From positions 1,627,758-1,691,757 of the forward strand of contig NZ_LT839648.1 in the NCBI RefSeq assembly GCF_900176885.1: a DNA stretch of 64,000 nt. Direction: 5' to 3'. Positions within the stretch are counted from its first letter, which is position 1; each line of letters starts with the position of its first letter. Made by a program: the position numbers and the translations under genes. The notes beneath the pieces were generated by a model. That model searched no databases, had not been told where the DNA came from, and was given only the letters and a program-made list of their open reading frames with translations. Of the stretch, positions 36,005 through 44,852 are shown piece by piece. The stretch is from Oceanobacillus senegalensis. Lineage in GTDB: Bacteria; Bacillota; Bacilli; Bacillales; Amphibacillaceae.

Positions 36005-37085
36005 GTCGTCTATCCCCTTTCGTTTCAATTTGTTCCATTATTTGCAGAAAGTTATACCATAATGAAATCTCATCCTCTACACCAATGATACCATATTCTT
36101 CGATGTTTTTCTCGTTCCATCCAGGTGAGGCATAAAGCGTAATAATCAATAACATACCATCGCTATCATGTGACGTAAAAATGACCTTTTTTTGATCAGA
36201 TGTAACAATAAACTGTCCTTGCTTTAAATCAAGCGCCTTATCCATGAAGTTGTTTTCACCATTTTCATAATTCACCCGTAGATTATTTAATCTTGGATGT
36301 TGCCCATCCTTGAACAGGAACACGTTATTTTCATAATAATGGATGGTATAGTACCGAATAAAGCGCATATTCCCTATTTGTAAATTTCCCTGATTCAAAT
36401 CGTTTAGTTTCAATAATATATTGTTTAATAATTCATTATATACTTCAAACTGAACGTTCATTTCTCTAAAAGCATGGCTTTGCCGTTGCATTTCCTCTAG
36501 AGCATCGCTCATTTTTTCACCTTGTTCCTCTAATTTCTCAATATAATAAAGAACTCTAGCTCTTTCATCTTCTTCAAGTTTTTGAACAATCTCCTTTATT
36601 CTATATGCTAATTGTTGAAATGAATATGGACGTATATTGTAAAAACTATAAAGTCGCTTATATTCGTTGTTTCGGTACTTTTCAAATGCTCCAATATGGA
36701 ACGATTCATCATCTACATTTGTCACTTTAAGTATGGTTGTTCGGTCAATCCACCAAATGAGTAGAACTGCAAGGAAAACAATCGATGAAATGGATATAGT
36801 CAACCCAACAGGATTAGAAAGCCCATTTAATACCCATGTTCTAACACTTGGAATAAACATACCAACTACAGGAACTAACGTGATCACCCAACGAAGCACG
36901 AAGTTGATATTTTTAATAAAATGATAGAAAAGACGAATGCAGTATCTAATATGCTTTCGCTTCGTATAAGTATGATCTCTAGTTTTATTTGATTCATGTA
37001 ATTTTTCATAAAGTTGATCATAACGCTTAGATAATTCTTCTAATTCTGATAGAACTTCCCTTGTATCCTTTTTTACATCCTCCAT
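35982..37085 (-). CDS. Hypothetical membrane protein with coiled coil and soluble C-terminal domain
   Basis: A 367-residue protein. N-terminal coiled coil (residues about 1-35, EVLSELEELSKRYDQLYEKL), two transmembrane helices (about 65-85, LRWVITLVPVVGMFIP, and about 95-117, ISSIVFLAVLLIWWI), then a second coiled coil (about 165-235, with KLEEDERARVLYYIEKLEEQ) and a C-terminal alpha/beta domain (about 235-360) with YYTIHYYENNVFLF and VIFTSHDSDGMLLIITLYAS. The last domain has the feel of a sensor domain, but I cannot name it. ATG at 37085 with GGAGG 5 nt upstream is preferred to an upstream TTG. Overlaps the downstream small coiled-coil gene. Confidence 0.7.
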   Translation of the reverse strand: MEDVKKDTREVLSELEELSKRYDQLYEKLHESNKTRDHTYTKRKHIRYCIRLFYHFIKNINFVLRWVITLVPVVGMFIPSVRTWVLNGLSNPVGLTISISSIVFLAVLLIWWIDRTTILKVTNVDDESFHIGAFEKYRNNEYKRLYSFYNIRPYSFQQLAYRIKEIVQKLEEDERARVLYYIEKLEEQGEKMSDALEEMQRQSHAFREMNVQFEVYNELLNNILLKLNDLNQGNLQIGNMRFIRYYTIHYYENNVFLFKDGQHPRLNNLRVNYENGENNFMDKALDLKQGQFIVTSDQKKVIFTSHDSDGMLLIITLYASPGWNEKNIEEYGIIGVEDEISLWYNFLQIMEQIETKGDRRHDYDKSS

Positions 37086-37297
37086 AAAAGCCTCCAAATG
37101 CCACGTTTAATTGATTGTCTCTATTAAAAATCATAACACTATTTTGATTGCAAATGTTCTGTTTTAAGATAATCAAGTCATATACTTTTTTCACATTTTG
37201 GTTGGAATTCCTTAATCGTAATCAACATACTGGTAGAAAACCCTTACCTAAACCACTAATCTGGAAGTTATAGTGTCATCAACCTTCTATTCTAGGT

Positions 37298-37345
37298 GTA
37301 AAAAAACACCCTTAGACGTGTATGTATCAACATCTAAGGGTGTCC
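37298..37345 (-). terminator. Intrinsic terminator of the aminopeptidase gene
   Basis: ACACCCTTAGA (37306-37316) / TCTAAGGGTGT (37333-37343); minus-strand continuation is TTTTTTTAC. The rest of the gap 37086-37409 shows nothing. Confidence 0.88.
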
Positions 37346-37409
37346 TAACATTCCTAGAAGAAATTTTTCAACTAAAGACAGCATTATTAAAATCGATTAA
37401 TACGTTTTG

Positions 37410-38654
37410 CTAAAAAGCCCAGTCTCCATTTCGGAAAATCGGTACAATTGTGCCATCTTCTTTGATACCATCAATGTCCATCGAACTTGAGCCAATCATA
37501 AAGTCAACATGGGTATCTGATACGTTCATGCCATGTTTTAACAGCTCTTCTTCACTCATTTTTGTTCCACCTTGAATAGTTGTCGGATAGGCTGCACCGA
37601 TTGCTAAATGGTTAGACGCATTCTCATCAAATAGCGTTTCAAAAAAGGTGATGCCTGATTGCGAAATTGGAGACGGATCTGGAACGAGAGCAACTTCACC
37701 AAGGCCAGTAGCTCCCTCATTGTCTTTAACTAATCTTTTAATCGTTTCATCCCCTTTTTCGGCAGAAATGTCAACGATTTTACCATCTTCAAAATGGACT
37801 TCAATGCCTTCAATTAATGTCCCAGCATAGCTTAATGGTTTTGTACTCCGAACAACCCCCTCCATTCGACGTGTATCGGGAGCAGTGAATACTTCCTCCG
37901 TTGGCATATTGGCAATAAATTCTACTCCATTTGGATCATAACTCTCCGCACTTGCCCAAATATGATTCTTAGGTAATCCAAGCGTTAAATCCGTTCCAGG
38001 TGCCGTGTAATGAAGTGCATCAAACTGATAGTCATTTAATTTTGATGCTTTCTCCTTCAGCGTTTCCTTATGCTTATCCCAAACATCAATAGGGTCATCA
38101 TGGTAGATACGACACGTTTTGAAAATTTGATCCCATAATGCATCCACTTGTTCTTCTGTTGTTTCCAAATCAGGAAACACGTGCTTAGCCCAGTCTGCAC
38201 CCGCTGCAGCGGCAACTGTCCATTTTAGATCATCATTTTGTGTAGCATTACGTTGTGCCTTGAAGGCCTTTCCAGCTACTTTTTGGAAAGCTGCAACTTT
38301 ATTTGGATCCACCTCATTTAATAAACCAGGGTCATTTGATAAAATGGAAAGTCTGCAGACATGATGATTCAACACATGGTCCTCGGATTCCTCAATTTCG
38401 TATTTCGGAATATTGGTTAACACTTCTTCTGGCTGATGTATGTAATGCTGCTTGGTGATTTCATCGTCAGACCATTTAATGATTACTTTTTCAGCACCAA
38501 AGGCATAGGATTCTTTCGTAATTAAACGGGCTAATGGGGCTTGATCAACAGCTATCGTTACCTTTACCCAATCACCTTGTTGCACATTTAACCCTTTTGC
38601 TACTAATAGTTTTGCATACTTTTGTAAATTTTCTTCAAAGTTAGGCAGTACCAT
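37410..38654 (-). CDS. M29 family aminopeptidase (AmpS-like)
   Basis: A 414-residue thermophilic-type metallo-aminopeptidase that removes N-terminal residues from peptides in the cytoplasm with two metal ions. Family features visible: FEENLQKYAKLLVAKGLNVQ at the N-terminus, an AAAAGADWAKHVFP segment near 150, the metal-binding region with NMPTEEVFTAPD (about 251-262), EVALVPDPSPIS with FFETLFDENASNHLAIG near 325-355 and the C-terminal THVDFMIGSSSMDIDG. The ATG has GGGAGG 6 nt upstream. Own promoter and terminator, so monocistronic housekeeping gene. Confidence 0.93.
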   Translation of the reverse strand: MVLPNFEENLQKYAKLLVAKGLNVQQGDWVKVTIAVDQAPLARLITKESYAFGAEKVIIKWSDDEITKQHYIHQPEEVLTNIPKYEIEESEDHVLNHHVCRLSILSNDPGLLNEVDPNKVAAFQKVAGKAFKAQRNATQNDDLKWTVAAAAGADWAKHVFPDLETTEEQVDALWDQIFKTCRIYHDDPIDVWDKHKETLKEKASKLNDYQFDALHYTAPGTDLTLGLPKNHIWASAESYDPNGVEFIANMPTEEVFTAPDTRRMEGVVRSTKPLSYAGTLIEGIEVHFEDGKIVDISAEKGDETIKRLVKDNEGATGLGEVALVPDPSPISQSGITFFETLFDENASNHLAIGAAYPTTIQGGTKMSEEELLKHGMNVSDTHVDFMIGSSSMDIDGIKEDGTIVPIFRNGDWAF

Positions 38655-38690
38655 TTTTTACCTCCCATATCAATTCCTTATAACGATACT

Positions 38691-38719
38691 AGTATAGTGA
38701 AGGCAAATTCTTAATGCAA
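38691..38719 (-). promoter_or_regulatory. Sigma-A promoter of the aminopeptidase gene
   Basis: Minus strand -35 TTGCAT (38719-38714), 17-bp spacer, -10 TATACT (38696-38691), about 40 nt before the ATG. Confidence 0.6.
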
Positions 38720-38874
38720 ATGATGAAGATTATTTTCAGCCACCATGTCAGTCCTTTATCGTCCTCTCTTAAAAGACTATTCAAGAGCTTGTCTATCTTT
38801 GAACGGATGTAATATTAGACCTCTGGGTTAGAAGGTTATAAATGAATGAACGGTTTTACACATCATAACAAAGG

Positions 38875-38904
38875 TTCACAATTATCCTAAAATAATGGTA
38901 CAAT
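38875..38904 (+). promoter_or_regulatory. Probable sigma-A promoter of the gamma-carbonic-anhydrase gene
   Basis: -35 TTCACA (38875-38880), 18-bp spacer, -10 TACAAT (38899-38904), 40 nt before the ATG. Confidence 0.55.
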
Positions 38905-38943
38905 TAAACTAAATATACAAACATTCTGAAAGGCGGAATAAAT

Positions 38944-39462
38944 ATGATAATTCCATACAGTGATAAACAGCCTATTATTCACAATACTGTTTTTATTGCA
39001 CCAGGCGCCCATTTAATTGGAGATATTTCTATTGGGAAAGAATCTTCTATTTGGTTCAATTCTGTTTTACGTGGTGACGAGGATTCCATTACAATTGGGG
39101 AAAAGTGTAGTATTCAAGATAATTCAACCATTCATTTATATGAAGGTTGTCCCGTAGTTGTTGAAGATATGGTTACTGTTGGCCATAATGCTATCCTACA
39201 TGGTTGCCACATTGGGAAACGATCCATAATTGGGATGGGGGCAACTATTCTGGACCATGCTGAAATTGGGGAAGAATGTATCATTGGGGCAAACACCCTT
39301 ATTCCACAAGGAAAAAAGATACCACCTCGTTCACTAGTTGTTGGTTCTCCGGGTAAAATTGTTCGTGAATTAACAGATAAAGATTTGGATTTAATTAACC
39401 TTTCCATCGATACATACATCAAAAAAGGCAAGGATTTCAAGGAGATAATTCAAAATAACTAA
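38944..39462 (+). CDS. Gamma-carbonic-anhydrase family hexapeptide protein (YrdA/PaaY-like)
   Basis: A 172-residue left-handed beta-helix protein of the gamma-CA family. Hexapeptide rungs ([LIV]-G-x-x-x-x) run from residue about 18 to 140. The zinc-binding histidines are visible: IHLYEGCP near 65 and TVGHNAILHGC near 78-88, followed by SIIGMGATILDHAEIG. Relatives are carbonic anhydrases or, in PaaY, thioesterases acting on dead-end CoA thioesters of phenylacetate degradation. It converges on the paaI end of the paa cluster, but has its own promoter and is transcribed the opposite way, so a paa role is only suggestive. Confidence 0.88.
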   Translation: MIIPYSDKQPIIHNTVFIAPGAHLIGDISIGKESSIWFNSVLRGDEDSITIGEKCSIQDNSTIHLYEGCPVVVEDMVTVGHNAILHGCHIGKRSIIGMGATILDHAEIGEECIIGANTLIPQGKKIPPRSLVVGSPGKIVRELTDKDLDLINLSIDTYIKKGKDFKEIIQNN

Positions 39463-39473
39463 GAGTAGCGATT

Positions 39474-39512
39474 AAAAATGCTGTGTCAATGTTCTATTGA
39501 CACAGCATTTAT
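39474..39512. terminator. Bidirectional terminator between gamma-CA gene and paa cluster
   Basis: ATGCTGTGTCAA (39478-39489) / TTGACACAGCAT (39497-39508), A-rich on the left and TTTATCTT on the right, so it works for both converging units. It marks the 3' end of the paa transcript. Confidence 0.88.
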
Positions 39513-39513
39513 C

Positions 39514-39960
39514 TTAATCTATCGAAATAAAATATTGACTTTTTCGATAGGCAATAGCCTCAATCGAGGCTATTACTTCATTCTCAGATTCAACAACAAT
39601 ACGATAAAAACCTGTTCTATGGTTTCGTTTTACCTCCATAGCCCTTGCGGTAATTATGTCACCGACTTCAGCACTTTTCATAAAGTGAGTGGTTGTAGAA
39701 AGTCCAACAGAGGTCTTCCCGTACGAATTACAAGCAAGTGCAAAGGCAAAATCAGCCAAAGTATAAAGAACACCGCCATGAACCGTTGCATGGGCATTCA
39801 ACATGTGATCTTCTATCTTCAATTGGACAGTAGCCCCACCAGCACTAAAGTCAACAATTTCTATTCCTAAAAATTCTGCATACCGATCCTTTTTCAATTT
39901 ATGAAGTATTTCTTTATGATGGTCTTGATGAATGGTTACTTCATCGTTTATTTTAATCAC
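39514..39960 (-). CDS. paaI: PaaI-type hotdog thioesterase
   Basis: A 148-residue hotdog thioesterase hydrolysing phenylacetyl-CoA or ring-hydroxylated CoA esters to rescue CoA in phenylacetate breakdown. The core motif NAHATVHGGVLYTLADFAFALA (described at about residues 55-76) has the Asn, HGG and catalytic Asp of PaaI proteins, followed by TTTHFMKSAEVGD. The GTG at 39960 is taken as start; GGAGGAGG lies 8 nt before it and too close to the TTG at 39963. Last gene of the paa cluster, 43 nt after the nitronate-monooxygenase-like gene. Confidence 0.88.
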   Translation of the reverse strand: MIKINDEVTIHQDHHKEILHKLKKDRYAEFLGIEIVDFSAGGATVQLKIEDHMLNAHATVHGGVLYTLADFAFALACNSYGKTSVGLSTTTHFMKSAEVGDIITARAMEVKRNHRTGFYRIVVESENEVIASIEAIAYRKSQYFISID

Positions 39961-40003
39961 CAATGCCTCCTCCTAACCTATTTCATCTATTAAGTCTATT
40001 AAT

Positions 40004-40954
40004 CTATAATTGTCTAACACTAATTTCCAACACTTCCTTGGCCTCTTTAACGATACTCTTCATTAAATCAGCGACAGAAGGACAATCATCAATAAGACCT
40101 GCAATCTGACCGCCATTTATAAACCCGTTTTTCATATTTCCCTTTTTCGCACCTATCTCATGATAGTCTTCATCTGTCTTCTCCATGAATTCTTCCAGGT
40201 TCATATCCCCATTTTCTAATTCTAAAAGTATGGCCGCATATTCACCTTTCATAACGCGCCGTATTTTCTGAAATCTACGCCCTATGATCATGGTTGCTTC
40301 ATCTGACGCATCAAGGATTGCTTTTTTATAGGTTGGATGGAAGCCAGCTTCATTTGTCGCAACAAAGCGCGTTCCCATTTGGACTCCTTGCGCCCCTAAA
40401 GATAGAGCGGCTGCAAGACCTTTTCCATCTGCAATACCACCAGCTGCAATAACTGGAACAGATAGTTCCTTTACAATTTGTGGAACAAGCGTCATGGTAG
40501 TACTTTCATTTAAGGCATTTATCCCTGCAGCCTCATAGCCTTCACAAACAACTATGTCCGCTCCAGCCTTCTCCGCTTTTTTAGCCTGTCGTACGGATGC
40601 TGTAACACATATTACCTTAATATCGTGTTCATGAAACAAAGGAATTAACGTTGACGGATTTCCAGCAGATAAGGAAACAACAGGAACCTTATATTTAATC
40701 ACTTCTTTGACAACTTGTTCGGTATCTGGATGTACAGATATGGGGATATTAACGCAACATGGCTGGTCCGTGTTTTTTACCATTGTTTCTATTTTCAACC
40801 GTACTTCTTCTACCGGGATTGTCCCTACACCAATGGTTCCCAATCCTCCTGCTTCTGAAATAGCTGACGCTAAGTTCGGATCACTTATATTTCCCATTCC
40901 TCCTTGAATAATCGGATATTTTATATTTAATATATCCGTTACTCGATTTCCCAT
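40004..40954 (-). CDS. Nitronate monooxygenase / FabK-like flavoprotein
   Basis: TIM-barrel FMN protein of 316 residues of the NMO/2-nitropropane dioxygenase/enoyl-ACP reductase II group. N-terminal YPIIQGGMGNISDPNLASAI, GGLGTIG near 32, VVCEGYEAAGI (about 133) in place of the usual xGxEAGGH, PVIAAGGIADG (about 167) and ALGAQGVQMGTRF (about 180) bind the flavin phosphate. ATG at 40954 follows GGAAG; a TTG six codons earlier is possible. Located between paaX and paaI. Its role in the pathway is unknown; such proteins are common passengers in acyl-CoA catabolic clusters. Confidence 0.82.
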   Translation of the reverse strand: MGNRVTDILNIKYPIIQGGMGNISDPNLASAISEAGGLGTIGVGTIPVEEVRLKIETMVKNTDQPCCVNIPISVHPDTEQVVKEVIKYKVPVVSLSAGNPSTLIPLFHEHDIKVICVTASVRQAKKAEKAGADIVVCEGYEAAGINALNESTTMTLVPQIVKELSVPVIAAGGIADGKGLAAALSLGAQGVQMGTRFVATNEAGFHPTYKKAILDASDEATMIIGRRFQKIRRVMKGEYAAILLELENGDMNLEEFMEKTDEDYHEIGAKKGNMKNGFINGGQIAGLIDDCPSVADLMKSIVKEAKEVLEISVRQL

Positions 40955-40987
40955 CTCTTCACTTCCAATCAAGTTAGAATTTAATAG

Positions 40988-41881
40988 TTAGGGTTCTGTT
41001 TTTATCAAAGGATGATCGTAAATGTCATAATCATTATTTCTCTTCATCTCGCTGTACCCTTTTGAAAAAATTTCCTCGAAGAAGGCATTCGCAGGTTTTG
41101 CAAGGAGTTTATAATATTCACTAAATAGATTTGCTGCGGCCTCCCCGATGAAATTAGGTGGCAATAACTCTTGTGGAAGCCCTGGATCGATAAAAAGAGA
41201 CTTACGGTAATAGTGAACTAATCGAGTACGTTTCACAAAACATTCCTTATCACTAACCGTACCTTTTTTTAATTCCTCTCGATCCTGATAAAATTTTTCA
41301 GTATACAGATTGATAAATAACTCATAACGTTTCTTAATATAATCCATGTCCCAACATTCCCTGACAATTTGTTGATTATCCTTGGGACCAATATTTTCAG
41401 ATTCAAAGAAATGAACATAATCTTCTATTTCATATTTCTGAATGATGTCATTCACTTGCTGGGTTAGATCATTTGGTGTGACCCATAATCCATTCGATAA
41501 TAGGCCAAACCCACTCCATTCCAACTCTTTTCTTAATTCATCACGAATTTGACGTTTCTCTTCTGGAATGGTATATAGAAACATTCTCCATTTCTCATCC
41601 CAGTGTGTTGGCTTCTCACTGTAAATTCTTCCTGCTGCTTCTTCCATTCTTTTTATCCCTTGTTTTGTAAGAGAATAATAACTCTTATTCCCCTCTTTGC
41701 GACTAGCTATCCAGTCTTGCTTATTCATCCTAGAGATAGCAGCTCTTACTGCTTGGGGATTATGGTCAAATGGTTCTAGTAGCTCAATTAAGCTACCAAT
41801 CCAAATTTCATTCCCATAATGACGAATATAATCACCATATAATGTAAATATCATTGACCGAGTATTCGGTTTTTTGTCCAT
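40988..41881 (-). CDS. paaX: PaaX family transcriptional repressor
   Basis: A 297-residue PaaX-type regulator. The N-terminal winged helix (residues about 6-85) has the characteristic SMIFTLYGDYIRHYG start and a recognition helix in NPQAVRAAISRMNKQDW; the central part has WRMFLYTIPEEKRQIRDELR and the C-terminal FIDPGLPQELLPPNFIGE-type segment with PaaX_C helices. In Escherichia coli PaaX represses paa genes and is released by phenylacetyl-CoA. ATG at 41881 has AAAAGGAG 7 nt upstream; an upstream in-frame ATG at 41941 is unlikely. It is inside the operon it presumably controls, so autoregulation is likely. Candidate operator: 53669-53689. Confidence 0.9.
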   Translation of the reverse strand: MDKKPNTRSMIFTLYGDYIRHYGNEIWIGSLIELLEPFDHNPQAVRAAISRMNKQDWIASRKEGNKSYYSLTKQGIKRMEEAAGRIYSEKPTHWDEKWRMFLYTIPEEKRQIRDELRKELEWSGFGLLSNGLWVTPNDLTQQVNDIIQKYEIEDYVHFFESENIGPKDNQQIVRECWDMDYIKKRYELFINLYTEKFYQDREELKKGTVSDKECFVKRTRLVHYYRKSLFIDPGLPQELLPPNFIGEAAANLFSEYYKLLAKPANAFFEEIFSKGYSEMKRNNDYDIYDHPLIKTEP

Positions 41882-41903
41882 ATATAAACTCCTTTTCAAT
41901 CTT

Positions 41904-42680
41904 TCACCCTCCAATAAATTCAGGGGGCCTCTTTTCAGCAAATGCCTTTAGCGCCTCCTTTCGATCTTGAGTCGGAATCGTTAATTCATAAGCATTTGAT
42001 TCTATTTGTAACCCAGTTGCTAAGTCCGTATTCATGCCATTTCTAATAGCGAATTTCGCTTGCTTCACTGCGACTGGTGCATTTTTTAAAATTTCATTGG
42101 CTAATTGTTCACATTTGCTTAATAGTTGTTCCTCGTCAATTACTTGATTTACAATTCCGTATTGATAAGCATCATCTGCCGTTAGTCGTTTAGCAGTAAA
42201 AATCAATTCCATTGCTTGGGATGGCCCAATTAAGCGAGGCAAACGCTGGGTACCTCCAGCACCGGGAATAATTCCCATACTCGTTTCGGTAAGTCCCATT
42301 ATCGAGTTCCCAGCAGCGAGACGGAAATCACAGGCAAGTGCCAGTTCGAATCCCCCGCCAAATGCATAACCGTTTATTGCCGCAATGGTTGGTTGGGGAA
42401 GATTAGCAACCTGTTCAAAAACCTCACTGATTTTTTTGACATTCCTGCGTACTTCCTTATCATTTAAGGTTTTCCGTTCTTTTAAATCTGCCCCTGCACT
42501 AAAGGCTTTGGAACCTGCCCCAGTGAAAATAACTACTCGAACTTTTTGATCAATATGCAAATCCTGCAATACATCCCCTAATTCAACCAATGTTTGATAA
42601 TTAAAGCAATTCAAAACATCTGGCCTATTAATCGTAATATAAGCGATATGATTCTTTATTCCACATAAGATATTATCCAA
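41904..42680 (-). CDS. Enoyl-CoA hydratase/isomerase, PaaF-like
   Basis: Crotonase-fold protein of 258 residues. Oxyanion-hole motifs AFSAGADLKE (about residues 57-66) and INGYAFGGGFELALACD (about 105-121) and the catalytic Glu pair in TSMGIIPGAGGTQRL (about 132-146) are those of active 2-enoyl-CoA hydratases (both glutamates: E of GGGFE and E near TETSMG). Candidate for the 2,3-dehydroadipyl-CoA hydratase step (PaaF). It overlaps nothing and lies 22 nt ahead of paaX and 19 nt behind paaJ. One of three crotonases in the cluster. Confidence 0.85.
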   Translation of the reverse strand: MDNILCGIKNHIAYITINRPDVLNCFNYQTLVELGDVLQDLHIDQKVRVVIFTGAGSKAFSAGADLKERKTLNDKEVRRNVKKISEVFEQVANLPQPTIAAINGYAFGGGFELALACDFRLAAGNSIMGLTETSMGIIPGAGGTQRLPRLIGPSQAMELIFTAKRLTADDAYQYGIVNQVIDEEQLLSKCEQLANEILKNAPVAVKQAKFAIRNGMNTDLATGLQIESNAYELTIPTQDRKEALKAFAEKRPPEFIGG

Positions 42681-42699
42681 AACATATCCTCCTTACAAA

Positions 42700-43899
42700 T
42701 TATATGTTTTCAACAACAGTTGCAATACCTTGCCCTACACCTATACACATTGTTGCTAGACCCGTTTTTACATTTCTTCTACGCATTTCATGTAAAAGCG
42801 TGGTTAAAATTCTAGCACCACTCGCCCCCAACGGATGACCAAAAGCAATTGCTCCACCATTTACATTCACAATTTCTTGATTTAGTTCTAGCTGTTTCAT
42901 ACACTCCAAAGATTGGGAAGCGAATGCTTCATTCAACTCAACCAAATCAATCGCATCTATAGTGATACCTGCTCGTTTGATTGCCTTTCTAGTCGCATGA
43001 ATAGGTCCTAGTCCCATGTATGCTGGTTCTACCCCAGCAGTTCCACTCGATACAAAACGAGCCATTGGGATTATTCCTAATTCATCTGCTTTTTCCGCAC
43101 TCATTAGTAATACCGCCGAGGCACCATCATTCACTCCTGATGCATTACCGGCAGTTACCGTACCCCCTTCAAATATGGGCCTTAACTTAGAAAGCTTTTC
43201 CATACTTGTATTTGGGCGTGGATGTTCATCTTTATCGACAGTAACTGTTTCCCCTCTTTGTTGATACGAAATGGGGATAATTTCATCTTCAAATAGATTA
43301 TTTTCGACGGCTGCTTTTGCCTTCATTTGACTATGATAAGCAAATTCATCTTGTGCCTCTCTTGAAATATCATATCGTTTAGCCACGTTTTCTGCAGTTT
43401 GTGGCATACTATCTGCTCCATACATAGCTTCTAATTTTGGATTAGTAAAGCGCCATCCAATCGTTGTATCCATAAGCTCCATATTACCGCGTGGATATTC
43501 CTTTGATGGTTTAGCCATCACAAATGGAGCTCTTGTCATGCTTTCTGTACCACCAGCAATATAAATATCACCATCTCCAACCATAATTGATCGCGCCGCC
43601 ATATTTACTGCATCAAGTCCGGATCCACACAAACGGTTAATTGTCGTGCCGGATACATTAATTGGAAGGTCTGCCAGTAATGCTGCCATTCTTGCAACAT
43701 TTCGGTTTTCCTCCCCTGCACCATTGGCATTTCCGAAGATAACTTCTTCTATTTCTTCAACAGGTAGTTTGGGCTGTCTGTTTACAATCCCCTTAATTAC
43801 CTCGGAAGCCATATCGTCTGGACGTACGTGTTTTAGTGCACCTTTATATCTACCAATTGGTGTTCGAACCGCATCAACAATAACAACATCTTTCATCAT
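42700..43899 (-). CDS. paaJ: Thiolase, 3-oxoadipyl-CoA/3-oxo-5,6-dehydrosuberyl-CoA thiolase (PaaJ-like)
   Basis: A 399-residue thiolase with complete active site: nucleophilic Cys in INRLCGSGLDA (about residue 90), NEAFASQ (about 326), GHPLGASGA with His near 355 and the second Cys in TMCIGVGQG (about 388). The N-terminal VIVDAVRTPIGRYKGALKH and RNVARMAALLA fit the beta-ketoadipyl-CoA thiolase branch. In the paa pathway it releases acetyl-CoA twice, yielding finally succinyl-CoA. Sits 12 nt behind paaH. Confidence 0.9.
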   Translation of the reverse strand: MMKDVVIVDAVRTPIGRYKGALKHVRPDDMASEVIKGIVNRQPKLPVEEIEEVIFGNANGAGEENRNVARMAALLADLPINVSGTTINRLCGSGLDAVNMAARSIMVGDGDIYIAGGTESMTRAPFVMAKPSKEYPRGNMELMDTTIGWRFTNPKLEAMYGADSMPQTAENVAKRYDISREAQDEFAYHSQMKAKAAVENNLFEDEIIPISYQQRGETVTVDKDEHPRPNTSMEKLSKLRPIFEGGTVTAGNASGVNDGASAVLLMSAEKADELGIIPMARFVSSGTAGVEPAYMGLGPIHATRKAIKRAGITIDAIDLVELNEAFASQSLECMKQLELNQEIVNVNGGAIAFGHPLGASGARILTTLLHEMRRRNVKTGLATMCIGVGQGIATVVENI

Positions 43900-43911
43900 G
43901 CCTCACCACTT

Positions 43912-44772
43912 TCACTTTTTTTCCCTATAGTCATAGACACCAATACCGCTCTTGCGTCCAAGTCTTCCAGATTTAACATACTTTTCTAACAGTGGAGCTG
44001 GTCTGTATTTCTCTCCCAATTGACTATGTAGGTAATGAAGGTTATTCAGACGAGCATCCAGACCGACTAAATCGGCTAATTCAAGAGGACCCATAGGATA
44101 ATTTAATCCTAGCTTAATCGCTTTGTCGATATCTTCTGCTGTAGCTACTCCCTCCTGTAACATGTGAAATGCTTCATTACCAACCAGACAACTAATTCTA
44201 CTAGTAACGAAACCAGGAAATTCGTTTACAAGGACGGTTTCTTTTCCCATCTTATTCGCTGCCTCTTCTACCACCTGTACTGTATGATCACTGGTTTCCA
44301 ATCCGCGTACAATTTCAACAAGTGGCATCTTATGAACAGGATTAAAAAAGTGCATCGCAATCACGGAAGATGGACGATTCGTATATGACCCTAATTCTGT
44401 AGGACTCATTGTGGAAGTATTTGTAGCTAAAACACAATCCGCTGGTGCAATAGCATCTATCGTTTCAAAAATATTTTTCTTTAATTCTCGTTTTTCTGGT
44501 ACAGCTTCGATAATTAAATTTGCTTCTGTAGCAACTTCTTCCACATTTGTTACAAAATTTAATCGTTGTTTAGCCTCTTCGGCCTCCTTTTTTGTGAGTT
44601 TCCCTCGTACGATCCCTTTGTCAAAATTCTTATCCATTTCCACTTGCGCATTTTGTAAAACTTCTGAACTTACATCCACTAAACTGACATTATATCCACC
44701 AAGTGCACTTACATAGGCGATTCCTCGTCCCATTACACCAGCACCGATAACAACTACTTGATCCTTCATCAA
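43912..44772 (-). CDS. paaH: 3-hydroxyacyl-CoA dehydrogenase (PaaH-like)
   Basis: NAD-dependent dehydrogenase of 286 residues. Rossmann motif VVIGAGVMGRGIAYV (about residues 6-20), the adenine-binding Asp in SLVDVS, the catalytic His in AMHFFNPVHKMPLVEIVRG (about 137-155) and the C-terminal dimer helices with LADLVGLDARL. It oxidises 3-hydroxyadipyl-CoA in phenylacetate breakdown. Its start lies only 23 nt after a strong terminator-like hairpin (44796-44838), so its expression depends on read-through from the upstream paa genes. Confidence 0.9.
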   Translation of the reverse strand: MMKDQVVVIGAGVMGRGIAYVSALGGYNVSLVDVSSEVLQNAQVEMDKNFDKGIVRGKLTKKEAEEAKQRLNFVTNVEEVATEANLIIEAVPEKRELKKNIFETIDAIAPADCVLATNTSTMSPTELGSYTNRPSSVIAMHFFNPVHKMPLVEIVRGLETSDHTVQVVEEAANKMGKETVLVNEFPGFVTSRISCLVGNEAFHMLQEGVATAEDIDKAIKLGLNYPMGPLELADLVGLDARLNNLHYLHSQLGEKYRPAPLLEKYVKSGRLGRKSGIGVYDYREKK

Positions 44773-44795
44773 ATACCCTCCTTCATTGTGATAAT

Positions 44796-44838
44796 AAAAA
44801 GCGAACCTTACCTAGTAGAAGATTCAGTTCGCTTTTTA
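44796..44838 (-). terminator. Terminator-like hairpin inside the paa cluster
   Basis: AAAAAGCGAAC (44796-44806) / GTTCGCTTTTT (44827-44837 approx.) with a 20-nt loop; on the minus strand the stem ends in CTTTTTATTA. It lies between the aldehyde dehydrogenase stop and the paaH start. Confidence 0.8.
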
Positions 44839-44852
44839 TTTCATCTATAAGC

